Assembly: GCA_964586155.1 (NCBI GenBank) | Contig: CAZPHC010000003.1 | Coordinates: 124,001-188,000, forward strand | Reading direction: 5' to 3' | Length of the DNA stretch: 64,000 nucleotides | DNA from: SXNM01 sp964586155 | GTDB lineage: Bacteria; Myxococcota_A; UBA9042 | Part shown: piece after piece, positions 49,127 to 60,824 of the stretch | Numbering within the stretch: the stretch's first letter is position 1 | How the letters are laid out: each line of letters starts with the position of its first letter | Position numbers and translations under genes: made by a program | The notes under the pieces: generated by a model | Told to the model about the DNA's origin: nothing | What the model saw: the letters and a program-made list of their open reading frames with translations, nothing else | The model's database searches: none

Positions 49127-51195
49127 CGCTCCAGCGTCGGATGGGTGTTGAGCTTGCGCGCGAGCGCCAGCGCGTCGGCTTCGCTGCCCTCGAACAGCTC
49201 AAAGACCCAGGTGGCCTTGTCTTCGGGCTGGATCGAGCGGTCGATGAAGCTCGCCGAGCCGTCGAGCGGTGACAGCCGCACGGCGATGTGGCACGCGGTC
49301 GTGTGCTTGATCACCCAGCGGTCGCCGCCGAGGCCGACCAGGCCGTTCGCCAGCGGCAGGTAGACCTCGTCCTCGAGCAGCGAGAACGCGCTCTGCGGGT
49401 AGCTGCGCACCTCGTCGTCGAGCAGGCCCGGGCTGTAGCGGATCACCGTGTCGGCGCGCGGGAAGTCGACGCGCACGACGCGCTGGTCGCAGTCACCGCA
49501 GCCGCCGCTCGCGGCCGTCACCGCGACGAAGAGCCGATGGCGCTTGGGCCCGACCTGGAACCACGAGGCCGTCGCCGTGCGGCCGGTCGCCGTCACGGTC
49601 ACGTCGATCGGCGGCTCGACGGGGGGCAGCGCCTCGGTGGTCGTGAACGATTTGAGCGCCTTGGCCGTGCGGGCTTCGACGTCGAGCGTGGCGTGCTTCC
49701 AGCCCAGCGCCGTCAGCAGCGCGGCCTGCACGGGCTTGGCCGCGGCCTGCAGCTTGACGCTCTGCTCGTAGCAGAACAGGCGCTCGCCCAGCCACGGGTT
49801 GACCCCCGAGCCGTCGCTGACCTCGGCGCGCCAGAGCATGCGCCACAGGCCGCGCACCTGCTGGCTGAGCTCGGCGCTGCCGACCTTGGCCGCCTCGGCC
49901 GCCTCCAACAGCAGCTGGGCCGCGATCACCTCGCGCCGCGCCTTGGCGTTCTCGGTCCGCACCCGGTTGTCGCTCTCGCCGTCCGGGAAGACGTCGCTGC
50001 GGCCACCGAGCCAGCGGTGGATCGAGTCGGTCGATGGGGCCTGCCAGGTGCCGTCGAGCAGCGGCGGGGCGGGCTTGCGCTCGACCTTGCGCGCCGCCAG
50101 GTGGGCGGTGAAGCCGCCGACCGTGGTCATCCAGAATCCCGCGTCCTCGCGCGCCTGGAGCTTGGCTTCGAGCTGCGCCACGACGGCCGGCGCGTGCTTG
50201 GTCACCGGCGCGAAGTAGGGGTTGAGCTTGCTGGGCACCGAGAAGAGCTCGCCGTCGTCGAAGACGTCCCAGGCCGTCTGGACGCCGCTTGCCGGATCGA
50301 CGCTGCCAGGGGCGATGAGCAGGATGCCGCCCTCGCTGTCGTACCAGGGCCAGCTCGGCTCGATGGTCTTTTGGGCATAGCGGGCGAGGTTCTTGGGGAA
50401 GATGCCGGTGGTGTAGCCGTTGTCGACCAGCGCCTTCTGCCGGCCCTCGCCGGCCTGGCCTTCCTGGTTGAAGACGACGCTCGACAGCGGCAGGCAATGC
50501 TTGGCGAAGATCGCCTTGGTCTCGGCGATCGAGCGGTCGAGATCCTCGCGCGGGAAGGCGAGGAAGAGCTGATCGTTGACGTGGAAGCTGATCAGCTCGA
50601 CCTGGCCACGCTGCGCCATCGTCCGCAGCAAGGCCAACGTCGCGGGGTGGCGCTCGGCCAGGACCTCGATGAAGCGGCCCTGCAGCTCGATGTCGACGCC
50701 CCAACTCGGGTGTTTGTCGTACATCTGCAGGATCGGCGCGAAGGTCTCGGTCACGATCCAGTCTTCGACCTTCTCGTCGTCCCAGCCCGCGGCGGCGTCG
50801 ACCCCGGCAAAAACGTGACGCACGCCGTCCATGTCCGTGTAGTCGAGCCCGCCGATGACGTACTCGATGTTGTAGTGGAACAAGCTCATGGCGAACTTGC
50901 TGCGCGTGGCGTCGACGTCGGGGGCCGGCGGCGGCTTGAAGGCGCAGGCGATCGGCCCGACGCCATCGCCGCCGTCGAGGCCGGCGCCGTCGTCGTGGGT
51001 CGCCACGTCGGCCGCGATGTCTGCGCCGACCGTCTCGTCCATGTCGGCGACATCGCCGCTCGTGTCGGCTGCGTCGGCGGGATCGCTGCAGCCGGCCGCG
51101 AGCAGGATGGATGCCACGGCGGGCACGAGCAGCAGCACGGCAGCCGCGGGGCGCCACAGGGCCGCGGCAGGGCGAAGGGACGTCAGGGTCGGCAT
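49123..51195 (-). CDS. Lipoprotein with glycosidase/deacetylase-like barrel
   Basis: 690 residues; ATG at 51195. The signal peptide ends in lipobox LAAGC (Cys36), and an Asp-rich linker follows (about 40-75). Residues about 85-330 look like the (beta/alpha)7 barrel shared by GH38/GH57 enzymes and polysaccharide deacetylases: SLFHYNIEYVIGG, a segment like VDIELQGRFIEVLAERHP, GQVELISFHVNDQLFLAFP and VVFNQEGQAGEGRQKAL. A helical section and C-terminal beta-sandwich-like domains follow, with CGDCD. An extracytoplasmic enzyme acting on a sugar polymer is the best guess; catalytic residues cannot be fixed by eye. It lies alone, convergent with the exonuclease and divergent from the somatomedin-B nuclease gene. 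Confidence 0.6.
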   Translation of the reverse strand: MPTLTSLRPAAALWRPAAAVLLLVPAVASILLAAGCSDPADAADTSGDVADMDETVGADIAADVATHDDGAGLDGGDGVGPIACAFKPPPAPDVDATRSKFAMSLFHYNIEYVIGGLDYTDMDGVRHVFAGVDAAAGWDDEKVEDWIVTETFAPILQMYDKHPSWGVDIELQGRFIEVLAERHPATLALLRTMAQRGQVELISFHVNDQLFLAFPREDLDRSIAETKAIFAKHCLPLSSVVFNQEGQAGEGRQKALVDNGYTTGIFPKNLARYAQKTIEPSWPWYDSEGGILLIAPGSVDPASGVQTAWDVFDDGELFSVPSKLNPYFAPVTKHAPAVVAQLEAKLQAREDAGFWMTTVGGFTAHLAARKVERKPAPPLLDGTWQAPSTDSIHRWLGGRSDVFPDGESDNRVRTENAKARREVIAAQLLLEAAEAAKVGSAELSQQVRGLWRMLWRAEVSDGSGVNPWLGERLFCYEQSVKLQAAAKPVQAALLTALGWKHATLDVEARTAKALKSFTTTEALPPVEPPIDVTVTATGRTATASWFQVGPKRHRLFVAVTAASGGCGDCDQRVVRVDFPRADTVIRYSPGLLDDEVRSYPQSAFSLLEDEVYLPLANGLVGLGGDRWVIKHTTACHIAVRLSPLDGSASFIDRSIQPEDKATWVFELFEGSEADALALARKLNTHPTLER

Positions 51196-51350
51196 GGTGG
51201 GCTCCGCGGCAGGCAGTCGTCGCCGCGTTGTCTGCCACGCCGCTGCGCATTCGTCCACGGCCCGCGATCGTCACGGCGCGACTGGCCACCACGCGGCGGC
51301 GAAGCTACGCTGCGGCGTCGCGCCGTGGGCTCACACGGTCGGAGGTCAGG

Positions 51351-52337
51351 ATGACAGCAACTCGCGCCTGGGCGCGGCTCGGCCCGGGGGTCGTCAGCCT
51401 CGGCCTCTTCGTCGCCGGCTGCGCCAACGTCGACGGCAACTCCGGCGTCGTGGCGCCCACGACGTACGACAGCGGAGCCGTGCAGGACACCTTCGTCGCG
51501 ACGGATACCGGCGGCGGGCAGGCCGACACGGGGTCGACGACGCCTGACACCACGACGGCCGCCGACACGACCAAGGTCGAGGACACGGGGGTGCCGCCGG
51601 GCACCTGCGGCGGTGCCTGCGACATCGGCTACGACCCAAAGCGCAGCTGTCAGTGCAACAAGGATTGCCTGAAGTTCGGCAACTGCTGCGCCGACTACGG
51701 CCAGCTCTGCCTGCCCGGCGAGATGACGTGCCAAGGGCGCTGCGACGCCGCGCTCGACGTGACCAAGCCCTGCCAATGCTCCTGGGATTGCCCGAAGTTC
51801 GGCAGCTGCTGCCCCGACTTCGTCGCGACCTGCCACGGCGGCGAGGCCCTGGATTGGTTCCAGGCACCGACGGGCAAATGCACCAAGACGACCGATTGGG
51901 TGAAGGTCAAGTTCATCCCGGACGGCGACACGCTGCACCTCGAGCAGCAGGACGCCAAGGGCAACGACATCGCCGTGCGCTTCTTGTTGGTCGACACGCC
52001 AGAGGTCACGAGCAACGACTGCTACGCCGTCGACGCCAAGAAGTACACGTTCTCTGCCGTGCAGAAGTCCAACAACCTCGTGTGCCTGGTCAAGGAGACC
52101 AAGAGCGACGACAAGGACATCTACGGCCGCCTGCTGCGCTACGTGTACGTCAAGGATCCGTCGCAGACCAAGCCGGTGGAGCTGAACCTGCGGCTGCTGC
52201 GTCTTGGCCTCGCGCGCGTGCTCTACCCCTTTGCCAAGGGCAATCCGTACGAGAAGCTGGCGCTGCTGACGATGGCCAAGGCCAAGGAAGACAACCTCGG
52301 CGGCTGGAAGAGCTGCGGCTGGGTCAAGCCGAAGTAG
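51351..52337 (+). CDS. Lipoprotein: two somatomedin-B domains plus SNase-like nuclease
   Basis: 328 residues; ATG at 51351 with GGAGG upstream. Lipobox FVAGC (Cys24) is followed by a Thr/Asp-rich linker. Two Cys-knot modules (86-120 and 127-161) have identical eight-Cys spacing (C-X3-C-X9-C-X-C-X3-C-X5-CC-X6-C), the somatomedin-B pattern known mainly from animal vitronectin and ENPP proteins. The rest (about 180-325) is a staphylococcal-nuclease fold: PDGDTLHL, VRFLLVDTPE (Arg, Asp, Glu), and DIYGRLLRYVYV (the second Arg). These are the catalytic residues of micrococcal nuclease. Predicted: a surface-anchored nuclease that degrades extracellular DNA or RNA, with the Cys modules as binding or spacing units. 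Confidence 0.85.
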   Translation: MTATRAWARLGPGVVSLGLFVAGCANVDGNSGVVAPTTYDSGAVQDTFVATDTGGGQADTGSTTPDTTTAADTTKVEDTGVPPGTCGGACDIGYDPKRSCQCNKDCLKFGNCCADYGQLCLPGEMTCQGRCDAALDVTKPCQCSWDCPKFGSCCPDFVATCHGGEALDWFQAPTGKCTKTTDWVKVKFIPDGDTLHLEQQDAKGNDIAVRFLLVDTPEVTSNDCYAVDAKKYTFSAVQKSNNLVCLVKETKSDDKDIYGRLLRYVYVKDPSQTKPVELNLRLLRLGLARVLYPFAKGNPYEKLALLTMAKAKEDNLGGWKSCGWVKPK

Positions 52338-52374
52338 CCGCCGCGCCTCGGGTTCGCGACGCTAGCGGCGCGCC

Positions 52375-54036
52375 CTACTTCGTGGCGTCGGGCTTGCCCA
52401 TCAGGGTCAGGACGATGCGGCCGCCGTGGACGTTCTGGTCGAGGCCGGCCATGGCGCCGCCGGGCAGGGCGACGCCGTACTCGACGCCCGCGAGCAGCTG
52501 CGTGCCGGCGAAGAGATCAAACGCCATGCGGACGCCGCCGTCGAGCTCGGCGCCGAGCAGGACGCCGTCGACCGCCTTGCCGTAGACCGTGCGGGCGATG
52601 CCGCCGCCCTTGGTCCGCGTCTGGTAGGGGTCGGCGATCGGCGTCGGCGAGAGCGCCAGCAACAGGCCGCCGTAGACCTCTGCGGAACCGAGCTTGGCCC
52701 CCACCCGCGGGAAGAGCGTGATCGTCGAGGTGATCGAGCCGGCGGAGGCCAGTCGCTCGAGATCCTCGTTCGGCGTGCCGACCACGTCCGGGTTGCTGGC
52801 GGTGCCGCGCATCCGCGCCGTCTGCCAGCCGACGATGCGCCGGAAGAGCAGGATGCCCTGCTGGAAGTTGGGGTCGGCCTTGAAGTTGCTCACGACGTCG
52901 TCGTCGGCGCTCGTGTCGCCCGAGAACACGCCGAGATCGAAGAGCGCGCGCAGGCGGCCGGACCTGGCGTCGAGGCGCACGAGGCCCGCGGCCTGGCGCA
53001 CGGCGTGCTCGGGATGCTCGGGCGACGGACCCAGCGTGGTCTGGCCGACGATGCCGACCGCCTCGGCCGACAGCCGCACGGCGAGGTCGTCGCGCTCGAC
53101 CAGGCCGATGTCGGCCGCGACGTCGGCGCTGTGGACCTTGAGCCACTTGCCGTCGCTGTGCTGCTGGTCGCGGTAGACGTAGTACAGGCCGACGGAGTCG
53201 GTCTTGGACAGGTACATCCGCGCGGCGAAGATGCCCTGCCAGGCGACTTCGTCGTTGTGCCAGGCCCAGAAGCCGGGATCCCGGATCGGCAACGTGATGT
53301 CGTCGCTGGCGACGCGGTCGACGGCGAACGAGAGCAGCAGCCCGCGCAGGGGCGAGTTGGTGCCAGCCCACGGGCGCGTCCACAGGGCGCTGCGCAGCAC
53401 GCGGTCGCCGACGTAGGGCAGGCTGAACCAGCTCGAAGCGTCGCCGGCCAGGTAGCTGCGACCGTCGTTGGCGAGCAGGCCGAGACCCCAATGCGAGAGC
53501 TGCAGGCCCGCGCGCAGGCCGACCTTCTCGTCGCCGCTGTCACCGAACGCCACGCCGGCCCAGGCCTCGCCGAGCATGGCAGGGCTCCAGACGTCGCCGG
53601 GGCGGCGGTCGCCGGCCAGCGTCGGCCGGCCAGTGAACACGCCCTGCGCCAACTCGACGCCGACACGCGACTCGAGGTGCAGCTTGCCGAGCGCGTCGTT
53701 GGTCAGCAGGCGCAGGCCGAGTGAAGCCCGGCTGCCGACCTCGACGGCGTCGGGGCTCTGGGTGCCGGTGGCGTCGACCGCGAAGGCAGAGCTCCGCTCG
53801 CCCACGACGCGGCCGCCCAGGGAGACCTCGAGCGTGAGCTTGCCCTTGCCGCTGCTGGCCGCGGCGTCGCCGTCGGCGGCCGTGGCGGCCGTGGTGGCCG
53901 GCGTCGCCTCAGCGGGGCCGTCGACAGCGTCGCCCTGCGCCCACGCCGTCCCTGCGGTGCCGATCGCCAGGCAGGTGACGGACGTGGCGAGCGCGCGGAG
54001 CGTGCGGGTGCCGACGCGGGCAGACAACAGGCGCAT
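52375..54036 (-). CDS. Outer-membrane beta-barrel (porin-like) protein
   Basis: 553 residues; ATG at 54036 with GGAGG upstream. The signal peptide ends AWAQGD. An Ala/Thr/Gly-rich stretch follows, then about 480 residues of alternating strands with short turns and long acidic loops (for example LTLEVSLGGRVVG, LGLRLLTNDALG, VGLRAGLQLSHWGLGLLAND, DSVGLYYVYRDQQHS), ending RIVLTLMGKPDATK. This is an outer-membrane barrel pattern; the final residue is not aromatic, unlike many porins. Specificity is unknown. It is third in line after the HMG-CoA-reductase fusion and a lipoprotein, but a 107-base gap may hold its own promoter. Confidence 0.72.
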   Translation of the reverse strand: MRLLSARVGTRTLRALATSVTCLAIGTAGTAWAQGDAVDGPAEATPATTAATAADGDAAASSGKGKLTLEVSLGGRVVGERSSAFAVDATGTQSPDAVEVGSRASLGLRLLTNDALGKLHLESRVGVELAQGVFTGRPTLAGDRRPGDVWSPAMLGEAWAGVAFGDSGDEKVGLRAGLQLSHWGLGLLANDGRSYLAGDASSWFSLPYVGDRVLRSALWTRPWAGTNSPLRGLLLSFAVDRVASDDITLPIRDPGFWAWHNDEVAWQGIFAARMYLSKTDSVGLYYVYRDQQHSDGKWLKVHSADVAADIGLVERDDLAVRLSAEAVGIVGQTTLGPSPEHPEHAVRQAAGLVRLDARSGRLRALFDLGVFSGDTSADDDVVSNFKADPNFQQGILLFRRIVGWQTARMRGTASNPDVVGTPNEDLERLASAGSITSTITLFPRVGAKLGSAEVYGGLLLALSPTPIADPYQTRTKGGGIARTVYGKAVDGVLLGAELDGGVRMAFDLFAGTQLLAGVEYGVALPGGAMAGLDQNVHGGRIVLTLMGKPDATK

Positions 54037-54143
54037 GGGGCCTCCAGCGAGGCCGACGCGATGGCAGGCGTCGGCGAGTCGCCGGCATGGTGGCGCAAAG
54101 CAGCCGTGCGGTCCATCCCTGCGGGCGGGCGCGGCGACCTGCC

Positions 54144-55097
54144 TCAGGGCACAGGGAACAGGGTCGGAGCGGCCGCGATCACCGCCGCACAGTCGTCGCC
54201 GCTCGCGAGAGGCCGCCAACGCAGGTCCGACCGTTCGGTGTCTTCGTGCTTGGTCGCGGCCAGGTCGAAGGTCGCCAGGACCGCCTCGCTGGCGCCGACG
54301 ACCTTCTGTTCGCGGCTGCCGAGCAGCACGCCGTCGAGCAGGCCCGGGCCAGAGGCGACGCCCCGCAGGTGCTCGATGTTGCGCTGCACGACGTAGATCG
54401 CCCCGGAGATCAGGCCCTGCAGCTGCACCGTGCCGCCAGGATGACCGTCCTTGTCCGGATCGGTCAGGCGGGGGTCGTCGGCCTGCGTCGGCAGCGCTTC
54501 GGTCTCGGGCGCGGCGAGCGTACAGCCAAACACCGACGTCGCGGGCACGAGGTCGACCACGGTCGTGCCATCCGTGCGCGTCCAGGCCCTGGCTTCGGTC
54601 GTCCAGCTGCCGAGGCTCTGGATCAGCGCGTCGGGGAAGACCGTCTGCACGCCGTTGTGGGCCGGCTCGTCGATCGCGCAGGCGCGCGTCTCGACCACGA
54701 CCTTGCCGCCTTCGTGACGCACGTCGTGCAGCACGAGCGCGGTCTGCAGCGACTCGGCCGGATCGCCAAAGGGCGGCAACAGGATCCGGGTGGCGAAGTG
54801 CTGGCGCGAGGCGTAGGCGCCGGCCGGCAGCCAGGTCGTCGCGTCGGCCGGTGTCGCGCCCTCGAGCCGCAGCCGGGCCGGGATTCCGCCCTCGGTCGCG
54901 CTGTCTTGCGCCGTCGCGTCCTGCGAGGCGACGGCATCCGCGCCAGCGTCCGCGGCGCCGTCGATGGCGTCGGCCCCGCCCGAAGCCCCGTCACTGGAGC
55001 CACAGCCTGCGAGCCCGGCGCAGCCGAGCAGCCACGCGGCGAGCGTCAGGCGGGCGCGCGTCGCGGTGGCGGTGGTGCAACAACGTTCGTCGATCAT
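54144..55097 (-). CDS. Unrecognised lipoprotein with calcium-type loop
   Basis: 317 residues; ATG at 55097 with AGAGG upstream, 21 bases after the HMG-CoA-reductase fusion. Hydrophobic run and lipobox LAGC (Cys32), then an Ala/Asp-rich linker. The mature part is beta-rich, with a Cys pair (RACAIDE and FGCTL) and DPDKDGHPGG, an acidic loop like calcium sites of secreted proteins. No family is recognised. Position suggests co-transcription with the isoprenoid fusion gene, though the link may be only transcriptional. Confidence 0.72.
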   Translation of the reverse strand: MIDERCCTTATATRARLTLAAWLLGCAGLAGCGSSDGASGGADAIDGAADAGADAVASQDATAQDSATEGGIPARLRLEGATPADATTWLPAGAYASRQHFATRILLPPFGDPAESLQTALVLHDVRHEGGKVVVETRACAIDEPAHNGVQTVFPDALIQSLGSWTTEARAWTRTDGTTVVDLVPATSVFGCTLAAPETEALPTQADDPRLTDPDKDGHPGGTVQLQGLISGAIYVVQRNIEHLRGVASGPGLLDGVLLGSREQKVVGASEAVLATFDLAATKHEDTERSDLRWRPLASGDDCAAVIAAAPTLFPVP

Positions 55098-55118
55098 GGT
55101 CCTCTCTCGCCCGGCGGC

Positions 55119-57470
<2,352 letters not shown>

Positions 57471-57607
57471 GTGCAGTCTCCGCAGGGCCCGCGCGAACGG
57501 GCAAGGCGTGGTACCGCTTGGATGCCGTCCGTGGCAAGGTCGGTGCGCGGGTCGGTGGATCCCGATGGCCGCAAGCAGCGCCCCAACGCGGGCATGAGCG
57601 AGGCAAC

Positions 57608-58285
57608 ATGGCAATGGCCGGCGTCGATGTCAGCGACGGGATGCTCGCTGGTGCGGGCTTGACGATCGGATCGCTGGCGCTGGCGCTGGTGGGCGAGCTG
57701 CGCGACGACCAACGCTGGATCTTCGCCTTCAAGCCGCTCGCGTCGCTCGGCTTCTTGATCGTCGCGCAGCAGGCCGGCGCCCTCGACACCGGGTGGGGCC
57801 AGGCGATCTTCGCCGGGCTGTGCCTGTCTGCGGTCGGCGACGTGGCGCTGATGTGGCGCGCGCCCGGTCCCTTCCTCGCGGGCCTGGGCGCCTTCCTGCT
57901 CGGCCACCTCGCGTACGCGGCCGCGTTCGTCGTCCGTGGCGTCGACGGCGGCGCGGCGCTCTGGGGCCTGCTGCCGCTGGTGCTGGTCGGCGGCGGCTTC
58001 GGCCGTTGGTTGCTGCCGCACGTCGACGCCAAGATGCGCGCGCCCGTGGTCGGGTACATCGTCGCCATCACCGCGATGGTCGCGCTGTCGATCGGCAGCC
58101 ACCAGCTGCTCGCCAACCCCTGGCTGCCGATGGGCGCGCTGCTCTTCTTCGTCTCGGATCTCTCGGTGGCCATCGATCGCTTCGTCGCCCGCAGGCCGAT
58201 CAACCGCCTGTGGGGCCTGCCGGCGTACTATGGCGGCCAGCTCGTGCTGGCGTCCTCGGTGGCGTTCGGCGTCGCGGCGCCCTGA
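57608..58285 (+). CDS. YhhN-family membrane protein, lysoplasmalogenase-like
   Basis: 225 residues; ATG at 57608 with GAGG upstream; a second ATG follows at 57614. About eight hydrophobic helices with YhhN/TMEM86 marks: FKPLASLGFLIVAQ, GDVALMW, FLAGLGAFLLGHLAYAAAF, then FFVSDLSVAIDRF and YYGGQLVLA. The animal and Legionella members hydrolyse the vinyl-ether bond of lysoplasmalogens. Plasmalogens are made by myxobacteria, so a role in ether-lipid turnover is plausible. It is divergent from the HMG-CoA-reductase fusion across 137 bases with no clear promoter seen. Confidence 0.82.
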   Translation: MAMAGVDVSDGMLAGAGLTIGSLALALVGELRDDQRWIFAFKPLASLGFLIVAQQAGALDTGWGQAIFAGLCLSAVGDVALMWRAPGPFLAGLGAFLLGHLAYAAAFVVRGVDGGAALWGLLPLVLVGGGFGRWLLPHVDAKMRAPVVGYIVAITAMVALSIGSHQLLANPWLPMGALLFFVSDLSVAIDRFVARRPINRLWGLPAYYGGQLVLASSVAFGVAAP

Positions 58286-58349
58286 CCGCCCTTGGTCCAG
58301 GCGTCGCGCTTGGTTGCGCGCTCGGATCCACGCTTGGGTGCGCGCCAGG

Positions 58350-60824
58350 CTAGGTGAGGCCGTCGGGCGCCCCGGCGCTCGCGTCGGCGCCTGGATCGAT
58401 CCGCCGCCGCCGCGCCCTGGCCGTCGGTGGCGGGCAGCGCGACAGGCGCATCAGCATCGTCGGCATCGTCCCGGCCGGCAACAGCGCCTCGACCTCGTCG
58501 GCAAGCCTGTCGAGCGCGGCGTCGAGGTTCGGTGCCAGCCGGCCGCCGCCCGGCAACCCCGACGGCCCGCGCTGGCGCGCCACGTTGCGCAGGAACAGCG
58601 CGCTGCCCCAGGGGTGCACCGCGAGTCCGAGCGCCGTCGCTCGCAGCCAGACGCGCTGCAGCAGCCGCCCGGCGCTGACCAACGTCGGCACCACGCCGCC
58701 TTCCGCCATCGACGTCGCCGGCAGGGTCAGCAGCGCGATGGCGCTGCTCGCGGCGAAGGCGTCCCGCGCGGGCTTGCGCAGCCCGTCGCCGCCGTCGACC
58801 GCCGCGACCTCTGCCATGACCGCGGCGTCCAGCAACATCGGTAGGATGGCGCGCGACGCCGCCGACATCTCCAGGCTGCGCACATCCAGCCCCTCGACCG
58901 GCGCCGGGTCGAAGCGCACCTCCGATGCGAGCTCCTGCAGCCAGGGCTGGTGCAAGAAGCGTAGCCGATCGGCCGATCCGGCCACGGCGCCCCAGCGGGC
59001 GCGCGCGGCGTCGTCCTCGGCCAGCCAGATGGCGCCACCCAGGGCGCGCGCCGCCTCTGCCAGCGCCTCGCGCTCGTCGGCGGAGAGCCCGGTCGGGGCG
59101 CCCGCCGGCTGCAACCTGCGGTTGGTGCAGCGCGCGCCGAGCCAGGGCAGCAGCGGGTCGGCGGCCTCGCCGCCGGGGCGAAGGCTCACGGTGCACAGGG
59201 CGCGATCCGGCTGCAGCGCGCTTCCGGGCCGGATCTCCGCGCTCCAGCCCAGGGCGCTCGCCGCGATGGCGATGGACTCGGCCACCGAGCCCGCCGCCAT
59301 GGCCACCGAGACGCGCGCCGGATCCATGCCTGGGACGGGCGCTTCGATCCGGTCGAGGATCTCGACGTCGCTGCCGCGCCAGCGCAGCCGCCACGGCTGC
59401 GCGTTGCCGCCCGACGGCGCCATCGCCGCGGCGTCGCAGAGCGCCTGGAGCGCTTCGGCGCTGAGCTCCTGCGTGCAGGCCGACGCCAGGCGACGCCAGC
59501 CGGCCTCGTCGGGCAGGTCGTCGGCGTCGAGGCCCTCGACGGCCGCCGCCACGGGCCCTGGCGCGCGCGGCGGCGCCGGCAGGGGGCCCGCGGCGCGTGT
59601 GCCCGGCCCGGCGCTCAGGTCGACGCGCAGCCGCCCCGAGACGCGCGCCCCGCCCGTGAAGATCTGGCGCGCGACCTCGGTCACCTGCGCGGCCCCGAGG
59701 GCGACCGCCGAGGCCAGCTGCGGCCACGACGTCACGCTCTGGCGCAGCTCGACCAAGCTCGCCGCCGTCCGCGCGCTGAGCACGTCGCGGCCCAGCACGG
59801 CCAGGACGAACGCGGCCCGCGCGTCGTCGTCGCCGTCCACGAGCGCCTCGAGATCGATGCCGGTGGCGAGCCCGTGGAAGATCGGCCGCTCCGGCTCGAG
59901 GTCGAAGCGCTCGATATCGAGCAAGCCGCCCTCGCTGGTGGCCATGACGACAGGCACGCCGAGCTGCCGCGCGCGCAGCCGCAGCGCGACCTTCAGTGGC
60001 AGGTCGTCGCATTCCTCGACCAGCAGGTCGACCGGCCGCCCGTCGGCGCGCAGCAACAGCGCGTCCGGCTCCGCCAGCGACACACCATCGGCCAGGCCGG
60101 CCACCTCGAGGTAGGGGTCGATGTCCAGGATCGCCCGCGCCGCCAGCGCGAGCTTGCTCACGCCGAGCTCGTGCACGCCGGCGCGCAGGCGATTGAGGTT
60201 GCTCAGGTCGAGCTGGTCCGGGTCGGCGAGGCGGAAGCTGCCCGCGACGCCCTCCTGGGCCAGGCACACGGCGATGGCCTGGCCGACGCTGAGCCCGGCG
60301 ACGGCGACACATCGCCCGCGCAGCGCCGCCTGCTCGGCCGTCCGGATGCGCAGTCGGTTGCGGTCCAGGCGCAGCTCGGCGAACAACGCCGGCGGCAGGA
60401 CGTGGACCAGCGTGCCGGCCCAAGGGCGATGGACCCAGCGCCCCCAACCGTCCGTGGCGTCCAAAGGGGCGTCGGCGAGGCGGCCGTCCTGGTGGATGGG
60501 CGCATCGCCATCGGCCAGCAGCGCCGCGCGCATGGCGGCGAACGAGGCCGTCGAGGTGGCGCGGCCGGCGACGCGGGTGCGCAGCAGATCGCGGATCTGC
60601 GCCTCGATCGTGTCGATCACGCGCAGATCGGGTGTGGCCGCGACCAGCGCCGCGAGCGCCTGGACGTCCGCGGCGTCGCCAGGGTCGTAGATCCGGACCT
60701 GCCAACGTGGGTCGGCGCCGACGTCCACGCGCGGCAACCCGCGCAGCACCGCCCGCGCAGCCTCGTCGCGGGCCTGTACGGCGTCGGTGGCGCTCGTGGC
60801 GGCGGGCGCGGTGGGCTCGCTCAT
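58350..60824 (-). CDS. Rv1355c-family fusion: ThiF/E1-like plus nitroreductase
   Basis: 824 residues; the ATG at 60824 overlaps the kinase stop (ATGA). After about 150 residues of unknown type comes an E1/ThiF-like ATP-binding fold (VAVAGLSVGQAIA, about 172; LADPDQLDLSNLNRLRAG; later LLVEECDDLPLKVALR). The C-terminal half (about 430-770) is a nitroreductase-like FMN fold (AAAMAPSGGNAQPWRLRW, then AVHPWGSALFL). This matches the Mycobacterium Rv1355c (MoeY-named) family, whose reaction is unknown; molybdopterin synthesis has not been demonstrated. The E1-like part suggests adenylation of a carboxylate, and the FMN part a redox step. Co-translation with a double histidine kinase is an unusual context. 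Confidence 0.8.
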   Translation of the reverse strand: MSEPTAPAATSATDAVQARDEAARAVLRGLPRVDVGADPRWQVRIYDPGDAADVQALAALVAATPDLRVIDTIEAQIRDLLRTRVAGRATSTASFAAMRAALLADGDAPIHQDGRLADAPLDATDGWGRWVHRPWAGTLVHVLPPALFAELRLDRNRLRIRTAEQAALRGRCVAVAGLSVGQAIAVCLAQEGVAGSFRLADPDQLDLSNLNRLRAGVHELGVSKLALAARAILDIDPYLEVAGLADGVSLAEPDALLLRADGRPVDLLVEECDDLPLKVALRLRARQLGVPVVMATSEGGLLDIERFDLEPERPIFHGLATGIDLEALVDGDDDARAAFVLAVLGRDVLSARTAASLVELRQSVTSWPQLASAVALGAAQVTEVARQIFTGGARVSGRLRVDLSAGPGTRAAGPLPAPPRAPGPVAAAVEGLDADDLPDEAGWRRLASACTQELSAEALQALCDAAAMAPSGGNAQPWRLRWRGSDVEILDRIEAPVPGMDPARVSVAMAAGSVAESIAIAASALGWSAEIRPGSALQPDRALCTVSLRPGGEAADPLLPWLGARCTNRRLQPAGAPTGLSADEREALAEAARALGGAIWLAEDDAARARWGAVAGSADRLRFLHQPWLQELASEVRFDPAPVEGLDVRSLEMSAASRAILPMLLDAAVMAEVAAVDGGDGLRKPARDAFAASSAIALLTLPATSMAEGGVVPTLVSAGRLLQRVWLRATALGLAVHPWGSALFLRNVARQRGPSGLPGGGRLAPNLDAALDRLADEVEALLPAGTMPTMLMRLSRCPPPTARARRRRIDPGADASAGAPDGLT

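Noticed and set aside
52338..52374. GC-rich dyad between the convergent nuclease and barrel genes as a terminator
   Set aside because: Only about five bases pair and there is no T tract on either strand.
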